DNA from: Dermanyssus gallinae
Lineage: Eukaryota > Arthropoda > Arachnida > Mesostigmata > Dermanyssidae
Length of the DNA stretch: 64,000 bases
Assembly: GCA_003439945.1 (NCBI GenBank)
Contig: QVRM01001391.1
Coordinates: 54,895 to 118,894, forward strand
Direction of reading: 5' to 3'
The notes under the pieces are model-generated. The model was not told where the DNA came from. It ran no database searches and worked only from the letters and a program-made list of their open reading frames with translations. The translations under genes and the position numbers were made by a program. Below, one piece after another: positions 1-11,524 of this stretch (the first letter of the stretch is position 1; every line of letters begins with the position of its first letter).

Positions 1-1140
1 CAACGCATTTTTGAGACTTACTGCGTAAAAGAACAGCTACCTTGAAGCTTTTCAGTGATGAGGGCTGTCGAATTGCTGTCGAAGAAAAAGCCTTAGGAGC
101 CGAACTTTAGTTTTAGTATGCTTTGGGCAGGGATAACTGCCTTAGGCCGAATTCTACTTGTATTTTTACCGCATGGAACAACACCGAATGCCTCTAGTTA
201 ATACCAGTTAGTATTAAAGAGTTGTGTGAAGCATTATGCGCGAGCCCACTTCGGCAACAGCCTTTGCGCGTTCTAACAGGTTCCTGCGTCTTCCTACGAA
301 GCAAAGCAAAAGTGTTAAGTCAGCCATTCAGGGCAAGTAGGGGAAAATTACTGGGAATCTTGTTTTAGCCGCTAGCGAGGGTACCAATATTGCAAAGCAG
401 AAAGGCAGACGTAATGAGAATAGATACGTGATTTACTTCAATGATATCCCGGGAATATGTTTTCATCAATTTTAAATGAATGCAAATATTGGGTGTCTTA
501 GGAGAGAACACTTGGCCGGCTCCTCTATGCATGTGTACGTGAGGTTCTTGTGCGGAGGAGAATATATTTATATATAATGTAATCTTCATTCATGAGTCTA
601 CTTCTCGTCTCCTTGTTCGCTATGTGCAAGCATTGTGTCCTAAACAGGCAGCGTCAACATGAATGACTAGGCCGGAAAATAGCCAAGAATAGCCACCACT
701 ACGCACCGGACGCATAGGCGTCTATTTTTTTCGTGTCTTCTCCGCTCTTTAGCAATTTCCTCAACTAGTTCTAAAAAAATGGCCTGTGTGCGCATTTAGT
801 TCCGCCATGAGGGCCAATGTCCGTTACATAAAAAAACATTTCGCTAAAAAGCAACGCTATTTATAAGATACGGCAGACAAAAAAGCATAAATGAATCAGC
901 GCCACTTGTATGGCTTAACAATCGGTAACTGTTATACACTGTCGAACCAGTTTGCATACGCCGTGTTGGGTAGACGGGCGTAATGATGATTGTGTATGTA
1001 GTAAGTAATTAAGTAAGTAAGTAAGTAAATAATTAATTAAGACTGATAATAGTCTTAACTCCGTATTTTCAAGCGGAACCGAAGCAAACGCTCATAACAT
1101 TTTTTTACTGTTTAGATTAGACGACGTCAGATGAATACCA
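1..1140. other. non-coding stretch, no recognised feature
   Basis: No frame here looks like a conserved protein. A short AAGT/TAAG tetranucleotide run (about 1003-1030) is the only simple repeat I see. The short open frames have no recognisable motif and are judged chance frames. Confidence 0.5.
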
Positions 1141-1143
1141 GTA

Positions 1144-1235
1144 GACAAATATGCAAACTTGACGAATGCTTAGTCAGCCAATACCTATTATTTAGGTATC
1201 GGCTGACTAAGCATTTGTCAAGGCTTGCATATCTG
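1144..1235. repeat. hairpin-forming inverted repeat, arms about 40 bp
   Basis: The left arm (about 1144-1186) is matched, with a few mismatches, by its reverse complement at about 1194-1235 around a very short loop. The core pair is GCTTAGTCAGCC against GGCTGACTAAGC. It could be a relic of a small fold-back transposon or a structured spacer. No target duplication was identified. Confidence 0.7.
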
Positions 1236-2439
1236 TTACGTACGTTAAAAAAAGTACGTCGACTGAGGCCGAGGTGAGTATGTACGAATACACGCTTACC
1301 GTTTCAAAGCTAACATTTTTAACTGTTCGCGTAGTATATGCTTATGCTTGAGAGTGGCCCGAACGAGATATCTTGCCCGTCAATAGCCAACACTCAATCG
1401 CTGACTGCTCCTACGTAGTAGCTCACCTGCTTGGGAGTGAGGCAGCATCGCAGTTTTTGCTCAGCAAGGTTCGTTTATATGCAAATGTTGGCCAGCATTC
1501 CACCTCGCGACTGCTGCCGCCGCCGATACAACGAGCATGTTCTTAACATCGCCGACTAGACTATTGGGTCAACTGTATGCGCTGATTCTAGTTGACCTGT
1601 TGTAATGAGGTTATTGCTCTTGCTACCGTTGCCTTAGGGCTCTTTCCTTAGCTCATTAGTCTAACTTAGTGGTGGTTGTACGTGTGGGACGAATCCAAAA
1701 GCATGTATACATATAGGGCGACCGTTGTTATTTTGCACAGGTATAAAAGTCAGAACCGGGCAGGCGTATGAATATTTTTTTTTCGGAATGGGACATAACA
1801 ATATTGCAGGAACGTATGTAAACAGTACAGTACAGTTTTGATGGCAAACACAGCGGAGCTATAGTGCCCTAAGTGTAAATGACAATGCCGCCCTCTTGTA
1901 CGGCTGCCTGTGATTGCATTGCGTTCTAATCCTCTTTCCATTTGGCGTACATGTACTATGTTTTTCTCACGAATATATGAGCAATTGCAAACAAATCTGA
2001 TATTTAGATTCCAAGTAAAGAGGGGTATTCACTTCACGATGAAATGAGTTGCTTAGTTAGGTTAAGTTCATAACACAACCATACTGCAGAAAACGCGTTT
2101 AAAACTTTCTTAAGTGGCTATGGTGTGCTGACTAAATGAGTTTGATCGTACGGTGAGAGTGGCCATATTAGAGCCGAAACTTTTGAAATTTCACGCGTTG
2201 TGGAGAGTGAGTGCAGAACCGAATACTCTTACTCTGGAGGAAAGTGTTATCGGTGTGAGAACATGGAGAGCACAGGCATGTCGGGGCCAATACAGGCGTA
2301 CCCAATAATCGGGCTTTGCACTGTTTTTGCACAACTTTCAGCAATGATTAAGTGTACAAGAGCGTTTTGAAGAGCTTCGATCAACCACTGAATTGATCAA
2401 GCCTCATCTCTAAGGAGTGCGTATGGATGGTACAAAACA
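1236..2439. other. intergenic, nothing recognised
   Basis: AT-rich sequence without a coding signature. The part from about 2200 may belong to the 3' side of the minus-strand retrotransposon fragment that follows, but I could not trace protein similarity there. Confidence 0.4.
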
Positions 2440-3490
2440 CTTCAACCTACGCAATCCAATCTGTACAACGAAAACTGAAACATAACATATGCACCGCTAC
2501 AGGAGCTGTTAGACTTGGATGCCAAATCCCTCGATAAGATCCGAGGTTGCCAAGGTGATGGCCGCCATGCTCTTCTTAGGAGTGAAGTTGTGTCGCTGGT
2601 CAAACTGGAAGAAGTGGGCGATGGTTCCTCCATCACAACTACAAGGCGCCAGCTCACCGCGCTAAAAACGCATACTTACCTGGTGACGGGACCTCCGTGA
2701 TCAAGAAAGCGGAGACCCCAGGAGGAGGCCTTGCCATTGCACTTCGGCAGGGCTGAGACCTGCCACTCTCCCAAACTGGGAAAGATGGGGCATGTAATTT
2801 TAATGTAAAAGAGCTGAGGTTTTTCTCACGCTGGTGAAGCACCCAGTGATCCCAGAATGGAACCCAGTGGTATACCGGCCGTTATGCCCTTTGTCGTCCC
2901 GACGCTCGAAATTTTGCGCTCTTGCAGGTAGTCTGAGATGACACTGATCAAGTACAGACGTGGTTGCTTCCTTTTGAGGTTTTTTAGGATGACTCTTCAT
3001 GGAATTCAGTTGAACGCGTTTCTCACATTCAAGAAGATCGCAGCCATCAGCTGACGCGCCATTCGTGTGGAATTTTGTATCAGTTCTACATTTGCCACAA
3101 CTCTGTGTATCGCTGTGTGGACGGATCTAAGCTTTCGAAATCCATATTGGGTCGCCGACAATAGTCTTAACTCATCGGCACAGGATCTGAGCCGTTGTTC
3201 CTCAACAATCTTCTTGAAGCCCTTGGCAAACGTTCTAATGAGACATATTGGCCTGCAAGCTCCGTCGCCCTTCGGAATCAGTACCACCTCGGCAGTCTTC
3301 CATGAAGACGGGAGTTTCCCTCTCCGAAAAATCGCAGTGGCCACGCCAGGGACAATCGCAGAGAGCTCTTAGAAAAGCATACTGACGGCCTCGTCTGGAT
3401 GCCGTCTCTTCCTGGGAACTTGCTGGTCCTAAAACGGTCGGCCGTCCAAAGGACTTACTGCATCAAGACCAGGGGTACATCGTCCTCTGC
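2440..3490 (-). pseudogene. non-LTR retrotransposon reverse transcriptase fragment
   Basis: Read on the minus strand, the segment gives a reverse transcriptase palm and fingers with frameshifts. Near 3320-3250 it reads SWKTAEVVLIPKG and then RPICLI. Near 3210-3130 it reads LLSATQYGFRKLRS. Near 3030 it reads AAIFLNVRNAFN, and near 2970-2850 LYLISVISDYLQERK and GSILGSLGA. This order is that of non-LTR RT domains, which copy element RNA at the target site. The first catalytic aspartate (usually F-x-D-V) is replaced by N in FLNVRNAFN, and stop codons and frameshifts break the frame, so the copy is dead. The 5' part (endonuclease) is missing, as in typical 5'-truncated insertions. Clade not determined. 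Confidence 0.8.
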
Positions 3491-4100
3491 TTCGCTCGAA
3501 GTCCTAAAAAAAATACTTTTGTGTACTTGTATAAAATAACTGTAGCCCAATGTTTAGGTACGGCTGGCGTTCGCTACCTTCTCACGCCGTTAAGATGGCG
3601 CCAGTAGGTACGACTTTAATTAACGATTTGTATCACAGAAAATGCAACAACTTTTTTAGGTGGAAATATAATATCACTTGATCACGTTCAAAAACATATA
3701 TATATATATATATATACATATATATTGTCATGGTTGTCATCTACCGGGGTGTGGCCGATTCGATTCCCGTTGTTGACCGAATTTTTATTAAGTGGTGCTC
3801 ATTGAGAATAGACAATAAACCATATTGCTGAAAGTCAGCGGCTGTGCCACTAGGACTGTTAGGGGAACCTTATATATTTAAAAATGTCGGAGTAGTCTGC
3901 TGCTTCAAGCGTCTTGAAATAAAAGGGTGGTATGTGTATTTTAATATACTGTCGTAACAAATCGGTTGAAATTTTAATATTTCGCTTTGAGATAGCGTAG
4001 TGAGACGTCTAGGGCCCGCGAATGAACTGTCTGGCATAGTTGTGCGTAAGAGGATGGGAGGAGAGAATCAGGCAGTTGTTTTTTCGTTTGTTACGGGAGG
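3491..4100. other. intergenic with (TA)n run
   Basis: No gene seen. A (TA)n tract with a few interruptions lies at about 3695-3726. A B-box-like string (GATTCGATTCCCG, about 3752) suggests a possible SINE remnant, but there is no A box and no second copy to support it. Confidence 0.4.
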
Positions 4101-4109
4101 TTTCGGGAA

Positions 4110-4240
4110 TGCATGATGCACATGCGCCACTAGCAGCCTGCGTGACTAGTGTGATCCTCGCAAACCCACTAAACCCGGATTCCTCTCCCCCCCCAGGCTC
4201 GGTATTACTTTGGCATTACATCGAAGCCGTGGGAGCAGTT
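4110..4240 (+). repeat. dispersed repeat, inverted relative of 42960-43075
   Basis: GGCTCGGTATTACTTTGGCA at about 4197 matches the reverse complement of the segment at 42978-43000 with one mismatch, and similarity continues leftwards for about 80 bp. In both copies one frame reads GSVLLWHY. It may be part of a retroelement leader or an old gene fragment. Identity unknown. Confidence 0.5.
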
Positions 4241-4269
4241 GTGTGTCCCGTTTACTTGACACGGCAGTG

Positions 4270-4880
4270 AGGACAGCATGGCGTTCCCATTGCTAAATTC
4301 AATTACTGAGAAGCAGCGAGGTGTTATCAGATGTCTGACTGCGGAAGGTATTCAACCGGCCGATATTCATCGCCGGATGGTGGTAATGACTCGAGACCAG
4401 GGCAGGCAACCACAGTAATTACCGCCACATGTATCGACCCCACAGTGAGCGACCCGGCGAATAATTCTTGACGTGTCGCAATGCGAATACTAGCAGCAAT
4501 GATTGAGCCAGCGTTGGAACAACAGTGTAGACAATACCGCGACACATGGTCCGGTATCTGAAGACCTCGCATTTTTAGAGCAAACCGTCGCCAGTGAAAG
4601 GAGTTGGTACACCGGTTAGGTGTCAGTACTTTGAGCCGGAAATAAAGAGGGACAACACGTAACGTCACCTCTTTCTAGGAAGTTCAAGCAGGCGGTGATG
4701 CGCGCCGTCTTTTTCGACTTCGACAAAGCCCGATACTCCATAAACTGTTTGAGCACAAAGAAATCATTCACAGTGGCGTGTACTATGAGGCACTCCGTAG
4801 CCTCTACGCAACTCCAGCAAGGGCAAACGACCTGGCTGCCTGCTTACGAGGGAATTGATTCTGTCCTACGATTACGCGTG
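4270..4880 (+). pseudogene. decayed mariner-like transposase
   Basis: The plus strand reads an N-terminal helix-turn-helix-like start, EKQRGVIRCLTAEGIQPADI (about 4308-4367), followed by many stops and frameshifts. At about 4680-4800 it reads FKQAVMRAVFFDF and a following stretch resembling the mariner core segment that precedes the second catalytic aspartate. Both segments match the order found in mariner (DD34D) transposases, which cut and paste elements at TA. The catalytic C-terminal part is lost or unrecognisable. Terminal inverted repeats were not found. This is an old dead copy. Confidence 0.6.
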
Positions 4881-4949
4881 GCCACACACTCTTCCAGAGT
4901 AACACTAAATTCAATTCATCATTTATTCGCTCATGTAGAGTAGCATATC

Positions 4950-6170
4950 AACGACATATAACACATAAGATAGAGTAACACAAAATGTACTGTCTTAAAG
5001 TAACGTAACACCCACATCCAATGCATCCAAACTGTCGCACCATAGACACTTTCTGCGTCTTGACACGTTTTGCCCTGAGACGAACAGACACTAATCGAAC
5101 AGACTACTCATATTTCACGATTTCTCGTAACCTGGTATGGAGCGACGCCTCCTGTCACCTCACGTAACATCATTGTTTACCGATAAGTGAGTTGAATTAT
5201 TAGACGGACTCATAATCGAACTATCTGCCATCCAACTTTCTGCTGCTGTTGCCAAGCTTGTGCCAGAGCATTTGGACACGTCAGGAGGCGTCAGTCATTG
5301 CCACTATAGTGAACGCCGACGGTTCGATTAGTGTCGACACCCACGACGACTTTGACGTAACTAACTACCGAATAGCCTTAAGCAGCAGAAGTAGTAGAGG
5401 AAGTCGCCAGTGAGCCGGCAGCATGCTTTTGTCATCCATTCGCTAATACCTGACCAAATCGTACAATCATTGTGCGTCTGTCCTATTATCGAACACGCGA
5501 GATACGCTCTTGCGCAGTGCCGTCGTTGTGAGGTTAGATCTAAGCTAGGCAATCGCGGGGCCTTCACCCCAAACGCAACGCAAAGTGTCGACTGAGCCGA
5601 GGCAAACCCCTCAGTCTCAAGGTCACATTCCATCGCTGTTAACACGACACGACACGAGCGTGACCAAAGCACCTGGGTGATGACTGGCGTAGTCGTAATA
5701 ATGGCAATATAAAAGTCAGAGTGGCCGTTAACGCGCCCCGCAGAGGCTACAATGCATGCTACTCAATCTGATTTTATGGAACGAGGGTACAGTCAATTTG
5801 TACTTCTCTGGCGCGTTTTTTACCATACGAAGAAACAGAGTTCTATAAGAAGATCAAAGAAAAAAGCTACCCATGGTTTAGACAAATTAGAGAAATGCCT
5901 CATTTGTAACGTAAGGCGCAGAGTCAGCACTAAGATCAATAGGAGGCTGGCATCCGGCAGGATGGTGCGTTAGGCCTGACTTAGTTTAGGTATACTGGTC
6001 CCGAACAGCATGGAACAATTTAGCGTATGGTAATTAGGTGGCTGTCACGTTAGGAGGGCTAGCTAAGGAAGCTCCACGGTCAAAAATGACAAACAACGCA
6101 AGCAAAGCATATTATGCCATCGGAAGCGTGCTTGACCGGGCCCAGTCTGCATGCTCTGAATAAGTACATA
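4950..6170. other. intergenic, nothing recognised
   Basis: Several short open frames occur on both strands (for example 5361-5672), none with a motif I recognise. No splice-bounded exon could be argued for. Confidence 0.4.
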
Positions 6171-6179
6171 AGCAGAAAA

Positions 6180-6540
6180 ATTCTAGAATTTCTCAGACGA
6201 ACAGCCAACATACAGCGCCGTTTTTTTAGCGGCACAAGATCTCGGAGCGGAGGCTGGCACTATGCTGGATTATAATACATTTCGTATGGCGTGCGTTCTA
6301 AAGGTGTTCCGGTCTGCGAACCATTTTTATGCAAACTATGCGGAGGGGCGGTAGATTTAAACGGCCTACACTCACTGAGTTGTTTCAAAGGCCTCCCAGA
6401 CACACAGAATGCTAAACAGCATGATCCGAAGAGCTCCCAGAAGGGCCAGGATACCATTCACACGCGAGCCAAAAGGCTTGGCAGTCCCCAGTAGGCTAAG
6501 CCCCTATGGCGTGACTATTGTGGAAAACAGTGAAAAGAGT
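6180..6540 (+). pseudogene. non-LTR retroelement C-terminal fragment (family shared with 18.1 and 46.6 kb)
   Basis: Two frames of the plus strand together read LDYNTFRMACVLRC and then GVPVCEPFLCKLCGGAVDL and GLHSLSC. This is the same Cys/His-containing block seen in the better copy at 46550-47590 (there VVPHRCRCG and HHGLSC). The pattern C-x2-C ... H-x4-C is a likely zinc-binding C-terminal module downstream of reverse transcriptase. At least one frameshift separates the halves and no RT core is present. Only the 3' end of the element remains. Confidence 0.6.
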
Positions 6541-6549
6541 AAACATTTT

Positions 6550-7330
6550 TAACTGGCTAGGAGATACATTTTCTGCAGTTTCCATTGTGGGTGCTATAGC
6601 CTACACTGATGAACAGTAGAAAAAGATTTTCGAGTTCCACAAGGAACACGCAGTTGTCATCTAGCTATCTAGTTAACGTTTGTCGTGTTAGGATCAGAGT
6701 TATGTGGTGGAACCACATAGTCGCAGGACACTTTTTCCTTCAGCTCTCGGCACTTATTCTGCCGACATATGATGTGGCTCGGGTAGTTGTAAAAGTAAAG
6801 AGCAAAGCCACAATATACGGTTTTTAGCAATGCCCTCTTGCCAGTAACTCTATCTGGCCTGGTGCAGACATCATCGGGGCATGTGGAGTCACGTTAGTCA
6901 TTTAACGGTAAGGAGCAAATACTATTTGTCTGTCAATCCCTGGCATAATTTCCCTAATACTCGGCTGTTACATCTGCATGAGCGTGGTTACTGTCTATCT
7001 TATAGGTCTACTTTCGACAAAATATGATTATTTAGATGGTCCGAATACAAACAAAAAACATTATTGCCTCTTGACGCAAAATAGTCATATGCTGCTTAAT
7101 TTCAATATCCTTCTGCAACACGTTAACCTGCTTCAGCAATTCGAAACGAACGGACGCTATGCAAGCCAATAGTTTAACAACAGCTAGCCTGAGACTGAAA
7201 TCTGTGGTCGGGCCCCGAACGTACAGGGCAATGAATAGCGTTTTCCACCGAACTATGTAGGACACTGGCAAAATCTTGTAATTGCTCTGGTAGAATGTAG
7301 ATATATTTTTTTTTTTCTGAAACTAGAATC
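6550..7330. other. intergenic, nothing recognised
   Basis: AT-rich sequence with short chance frames only. Confidence 0.4.
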
Positions 7331-7334
7331 AATA

Positions 7335-7696
7335 TTAAGATTTCAATATAATATCTACCAGTTTACATATAATTACAGGAACCACCATGTTTCGAAGTAC
7401 ATCTTTGCCCAAAACATGTTTTTCGATATTTCCTAGCTTCACCTCAATGACTTCAGGTTTTGATTCGGGTGAACCAAAACGTTTTCCTTGCAAATGTTTT
7501 TTTTCTTTCTTCATACTTTTCATCAGTTCTTTTCTTTTATTTTTGAAAAAAGAAAGAAATCGGGTGTTTTCAGCTCCCGTGGGGTGGCGCGTTGTCGTGG
7601 TGAAGAACCATAGCGAGAGCCTCATTAGCTCCCTCTAGTAAGCGCAGTAAAAAAAACTGTGTAGATGTGCTGTAGTTTACGCCTTGCTCGTTACTG
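7335..7696 (-). pseudogene. older mariner transposase, C-terminal half (3' of nested insertion)
   Basis: On the minus strand this segment reads LLEGANEALAMVLHHDNAPP, the region around the second catalytic aspartate of mariner transposases (family pattern HHDNAPAH), then after a frameshift KHLQGKRFGSPE and IEKHVLGKDVLRNMVV, which resemble the C-terminal tail. The third catalytic motif (YSPDLAP) is not seen, so it was probably deleted. The other half of the same gene lies at 9347-9720, beyond the Tc3-like insertion. Frameshifted and inactive. Confidence 0.65.
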
Positions 7697-7698
7697 TA
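7697..7698. other. TA target-site duplication, left
   Basis: TA immediately outside the left terminal repeat of the Tc3-like element. The matching TA is at 9345-9346. Confidence 0.75.
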
Positions 7699-7901
7699 AA
7701 GTGTGTTGCAAAAAATTAGCAACTCATATTTTTTTGTGATAATTTCGGCTTGGTTTATTTGAATGGCTTGAAATTTTAAGCGCATGGTGTACACGACGAA
7801 ACATGGGTATAGTGTTGATTTCATTGCAATCTCAACATCGGTTCATACAAAAAATAAAAAAGTGTGAAAAAACAGTGTTGCAAAATATTAGCAACAATAA
7901 C
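7699..7901. repeat. left terminal inverted repeat of Tc3-like element
   Basis: Mirror of 9146-9344. It contains the outer motif at 7699 and the related inner motif at about 7875-7895. Confidence 0.88.
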
Positions 7902-7940
7902 GCCTTACGGCGTATTCGATTCTTAGCAGGGCTGTATGAC

Positions 7941-8972
7941 TCATTTGAAACTACATATTTTATTCTTGAAACGGGGTTTTCGTCCCTTCTTCTGAATCAA
8001 ATCGTAAACTTGGTCTTTCATGGAGTTAATGAGCTGTTGTAAGTACGAAAGTGAAATATTAGTCCATGCTTGCTGGACAGCTTCTTTGAGGTCCGACACA
8101 TTATCATATTGTCGACCATTTGCGTAAATCTGCTTCATCATTCATCTTCTTCTTCGCACCCAAAGATGTTCGATGGGACTCAGGTCTGGACTCAATGCCG
8201 GCCAGTCAAAAAGTGGCACTTCTTGTTTTTGAAAAAAGGCTATAGTGCTAGCCGAGGTATGAAACGTGGCGCTGTCTTGTTGAAAAACTGCGTCAGGTCC
8301 CCCAATTCTTCTGAAATGGGCTTCTAACTGGGAACTGACGATACGCTGGTACTTGTCGGAATTGTTTCGGCCCACAATCGCGACTAGATCGGACTTCCCA
8401 TTATATCTAAACGCGCCCTAATATTGCACAGAACCACCACCGGCCACACGTTTCGAGAACCATTTAGGTTCCTTCCGTAAGTCGTGCCAATAGTACTGAC
8501 AACCGTCAGCGCCATCGAGATTAAATTTCTTTTCATCCGAGAAGACGATGTTTTTCCACTCGTTATCCCAAGTTTGGTATCTATGCGAAAATTCACGCCG
8601 TGCGACAATGTGCTTCGGTTGCAGTCGCGGCATAAGCTTCCTTTTCGCGTATCGCACGTTTTTGTCAGAACTTAACACTCGGTACACTGTGGATCGGTGC
8701 ACTGGCACTCCCAAAGTAGTCCTGATCCTGGAAGAAGACATTTGGTCATGAGTAGCCAACTGTATGATCCTTCGCCGATCTCGAATAGTCAAAACTGGCT
8801 TACGCCCACTGTTAGATCTGCACCTTTGGTTCACTCCAGGGTGTAAGAACCTGCTGATGGTGCTCTTATGCCGTCCTAATCTGGTTGCTATAGCAGTTAC
8901 TGTATAACCGAGCTCAGCATATGCCTCAATTCTTGTCTTTTCATTATCCGAAAGATCCTTTGTACGACCCAT
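7941..8972 (-). pseudogene. Tc3-like DD34E transposase with two in-frame stops
   Basis: A single reading frame of 343 codons starts with ATG at 8972 and ends at 7941. It is a normal length for Tc1/Tc3 transposases, which bind the terminal repeats and move the element into TA sites. The N-terminus has paired helix-turn-helix segments (LGYTVTAIATRLGRHKSTIS, residues 21-40, and a second near 65-105). Catalytic residues are visible: D146 in VFSDEKKF, D233 in FQQDSATFH, and E268 in LSPDLSPIEHLW, a D34E spacing. Two stops interrupt the frame: TAG at 8418-8420 (codon 185, where the family has Trp in a V-W-G context) and TGA at 8142-8144 (codon 277). No frameshift is needed, so inactivation is fairly young. 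Confidence 0.9.
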
Positions 8973-9145
8973 GGTTTAAACATAAGATTCGTCGTTAGTT
9001 CAGAACAACGACTAAGCTGTAGAATATTTTGCAGCTATATAACGATTGATTTAGCTAGACAATATTCCTGACATTTGATCCCTGGGATCGAATATCAGCT
9101 GTAGTATCGACTATCCTTTACAAACAAGATCTGTGTTGTTAGCAT

Positions 9146-9344
9146 GTTATTGTTGCTAATATTTTGCAACACTGTTTTTTCACACTTTTTTATTTTTTGT
9201 ATGAACCGATTTTGAGATTGCAATGAAATCAACACTATACTTATGTTTCGTCATGTACATCATGCGCAATTTCAAGCCATTCAAATAAACCAAGCCGAAA
9301 TTATCGCAAAAAAACATGAGTTGCTAATTTTTTGCAACACACTT
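9146..9344. repeat. right terminal inverted repeat of Tc3-like element
   Basis: Reverse complement of 7699-7901 with scattered substitutions and small indels. It ends next to TA at 9345-9346. Confidence 0.88.
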
Positions 9345-9346
9345 TA

Positions 9347-9720
9347 CCATTGCCGCAATTTCACTTCTGAAACAGAAAATGACAACCATCACCTTGCCAA
9401 CCGACCGTCCTCGCTTCACTTTTGTGGGTAGAGGCGCTTCAACGCTAGACTAATGCGAGCTCTAGGACTTGAGAAGAGGCTCGTAAAAGTGTACCAGAGA
9501 CTCACTGCCTGCGATGGGTCTCGAAAACGGAAAAGACCGGTCCGTGTCCGGTTGTTTTAGATATTCGCGAGCCAGAAAGGTTAACGCCTCTCTTTTGTTC
9601 TCTGACAAATCGCAAGGTATCCATCGAGCTGATTTTTTCGTGAGTTCAAGGTAGCCGTGCAGGATTTTATAATGGGTCTTGGCACTTGAGCCCAAAGTTT
9701 CCTCTATCAATGCCTATGCT
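9347..9720 (-). pseudogene. older mariner transposase, N-terminal half (5' of nested insertion)
   Basis: The minus strand reads GSSAKTHYKILHGYLELTKK, then SARWIPCDLSENKREALTF, matching the second helix-turn-helix and the W-V-P-H-x-L motif of mariner transposases, then GSESLVHFYEP near the first catalytic site (family pattern T-G-D-E-x-W-V-H-x-Y; here the DE is not preserved). Close to the Tc3 junction it reads KVMVVIFCF, matching the strand before the second catalytic aspartate. The protein continues at 7698 beyond the nested element. Terminal repeats of this mariner were not recognised. Confidence 0.65.
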
Positions 9721-9806
9721 ATTTTTGGTTATATAGGTATAAAGGTTATCTTGCCATTATGCCTGTTTAGCCAAGGCAGCAGGCATCATAGAGAAACACG
9801 TTGGAT

Positions 9807-10081
9807 GTAGCGGTGGTGGATTTGGGTAGCGCACCGTTCGAAACGGGGCGTTGCCATGGCAACCATAGTTGGCAAAACAATCGCAAGTTCGAGCCCCGGC
9901 CTTGCTGGTTGTATTTGTTGGACGTGATTGTCATTACCCTGCTGCTACATACCTCTGCTGGAGAAAGCCTATGTAAACCCAGTACGAGAACGCGATGACG
10001 ATAGATGCGCTTAGACGACATCGTGCCACAGGCAACTTAGCTCATTAGGAGCGTCTAAAATGTGGTTGTTAGAGCGTAGAA

Positions 10082-10099
<18 letters not shown>
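9807..10099 (+). repeat. SINE-A copy 1, tRNA-derived, with poly(A) tail
   Basis: About 290 bp, strongly similar to the inverted copy at 11525-11790. It has a B-box-like string AAGTTCGAGCCCCGGC (9885-9900) and an upstream A-box-like region (about 9812-9835), the internal pol III promoter layout of tRNA-derived SINEs. It ends in a 20-base A run (10080-10099) followed by (TA)n. Such elements are mobilised by LINE enzymes. The head has decayed relative to copy 2. Confidence 0.8.
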
Positions 10100-10132
<33 letters not shown>

Positions 10133-10370
10133 TAAGATTATATATATGATAAAAGAAAAAAATCACATGTTATATATATATATATAAAAGTTATAGTTAC
10201 TTCTGAAAATTGCGTTTGACTAAAATTCAAATTTCTCTGAGTTTTCGTCAATCGCACTCCAGTCACACCAGTTAAATGTTCGTCGTCGTTCGTTGCTGTT
10301 TTTGAACGCCATTTTTTCGACTACAGATTAAAATGTTCAGCTCAAACTTATTCGTGTCACCCATGCAGTA
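10100..10370. other. AT-rich microsatellite and intergenic DNA
   Basis: (TA)n directly follows the poly(A) tail of SINE-A, and a second interrupted TA run lies at about 10170-10187. Nothing else recognised. Confidence 0.6.
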
Positions 10371-11500
10371 GTGATCAAAACTCTTCAAAACATGTTTGTG
10401 TCCGCCAATCTCATTCCACACACCATTTTCTATGGAAGAACCAATTCATTTGTTCTACCCACACAACAACAACAACCACAACAACAAGAACAAGGAGGAC
10501 GCTATACACTGCCAGTGGATTCGATTCTTAAATCTCCTCGCTCTGCTACGCGAGAAATTTCCCAAGCTTGCTCAGCTCCCCACGTATGTATACTATATGT
10601 AGAGCTCTGCCCGAAAGACGACCTCGATTCGCCGTGCCGATACACAATGAAACGAGCGCTTAGTGCTCGTAGTAGTAGTAGCAGCAGTAGTAGTAGTTAG
10701 TAGTAATAGTAATAGTAAGTAGTAGTAATAGTAATTGGACTAGTTTGCTAATGAGGGCCCGTCACGCCTACGCGCGTGTGCGGTAAAGAAAAGCCAGCTA
10801 GCCAGCTAGCAACGCATTTTAGTTAGTCAGAAGTTGATCTCGGTCCGACCGACGGTCCGGGGTCGGTCGGTTCGCAGCCCAGCGCACTCTGCACCGCGAC
10901 TGCGCGTCGACGAACTCTGGCTGTAACTTGAATAGTAACAGTCGCTCTCCTAGTGGTACACGCTGGTTGTTGGCCTGTTAAAATAGGCAAACCTATTGAC
11001 GGCTAGTGTCACGTGTCGTCCGTTTGTCTGTCCATCTGTCCGTCTGTCTATCTGTCCGACCGTCCGCTGTTGAAGAACTGAAACGGATTCGAGCATGTCG
11101 AGCCGAATCTCTCTCTCTAGCTGTTGACCTTGTGCCGGCGATAATTAGCTGTTCGGCTTATGTTTGAAAATAGACGTTTCTCTGTGTTTGTATGCAATTG
11201 GCCAGACGACAACCGGCGTAGATCAGGAGTCATCACGAGGCAGCGGCAGCGGCAAATCGATCTGGCAAATGCTTATATAGCATCGCTCTTCTTGCTCTGT
11301 ACACAGGCTTATACGGTAAAGGAAACTAAAAAAAAAACTTCATTATCATCACCGTTGTTCCATTTTATCAAAGACAAATCAAACAGCCAAACTGGAGTAG
11401 AAGTAGAGAAGCTGTGGTACATATACTTTCGGATGCTGCTGGTGCTACCGGCACATGGCCACTGGACAATGTACCAATACCGCAAAGTGGCGTGACATCT
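10371..11500 (+). other. candidate host regulatory or exon region, uncertain
   Basis: Compared with the neighbours, this stretch is richer in CpG and C (about 10830-11100) and contains Gln-coding CAA runs (about 10465-10495), AGT repeats (10667-10735), and CTGTCCGT-type repeats (11017-11065). A plus-strand frame 10371-10700 reads a Q-rich and S-rich protein with no known motif. These features are typical of promoter-proximal or 5' untranslated DNA of arthropod genes, but I can show neither a splice-bounded exon nor a conserved domain. Confidence 0.25.
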
Positions 11501-11524
11501 AATCGCCGATGAATTTTCATATAA

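Larger units (their letters stand above)
7699..9344 (-). mobile_element. Tc3-like transposon, 1646 bp, long terminal inverted repeats
   Basis: The two ends (7699-7901 and 9146-9344) are inverted repeats of about 200 bp differing at few positions, both starting AAGTGTGTTGCAAAAAATTA. A related string, GTGTTGCAAAATATTAGCAA, recurs at the inner edge of each arm. Long terminal repeats with a repeated inner motif are known for Tc3-type elements, where transposase binds outer and inner sites. TA duplications flank the element. It carries one minus-strand transposase frame with two nonsense codons. It is inserted inside an older mariner, whose halves flank it on both sides. Confidence 0.9.
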
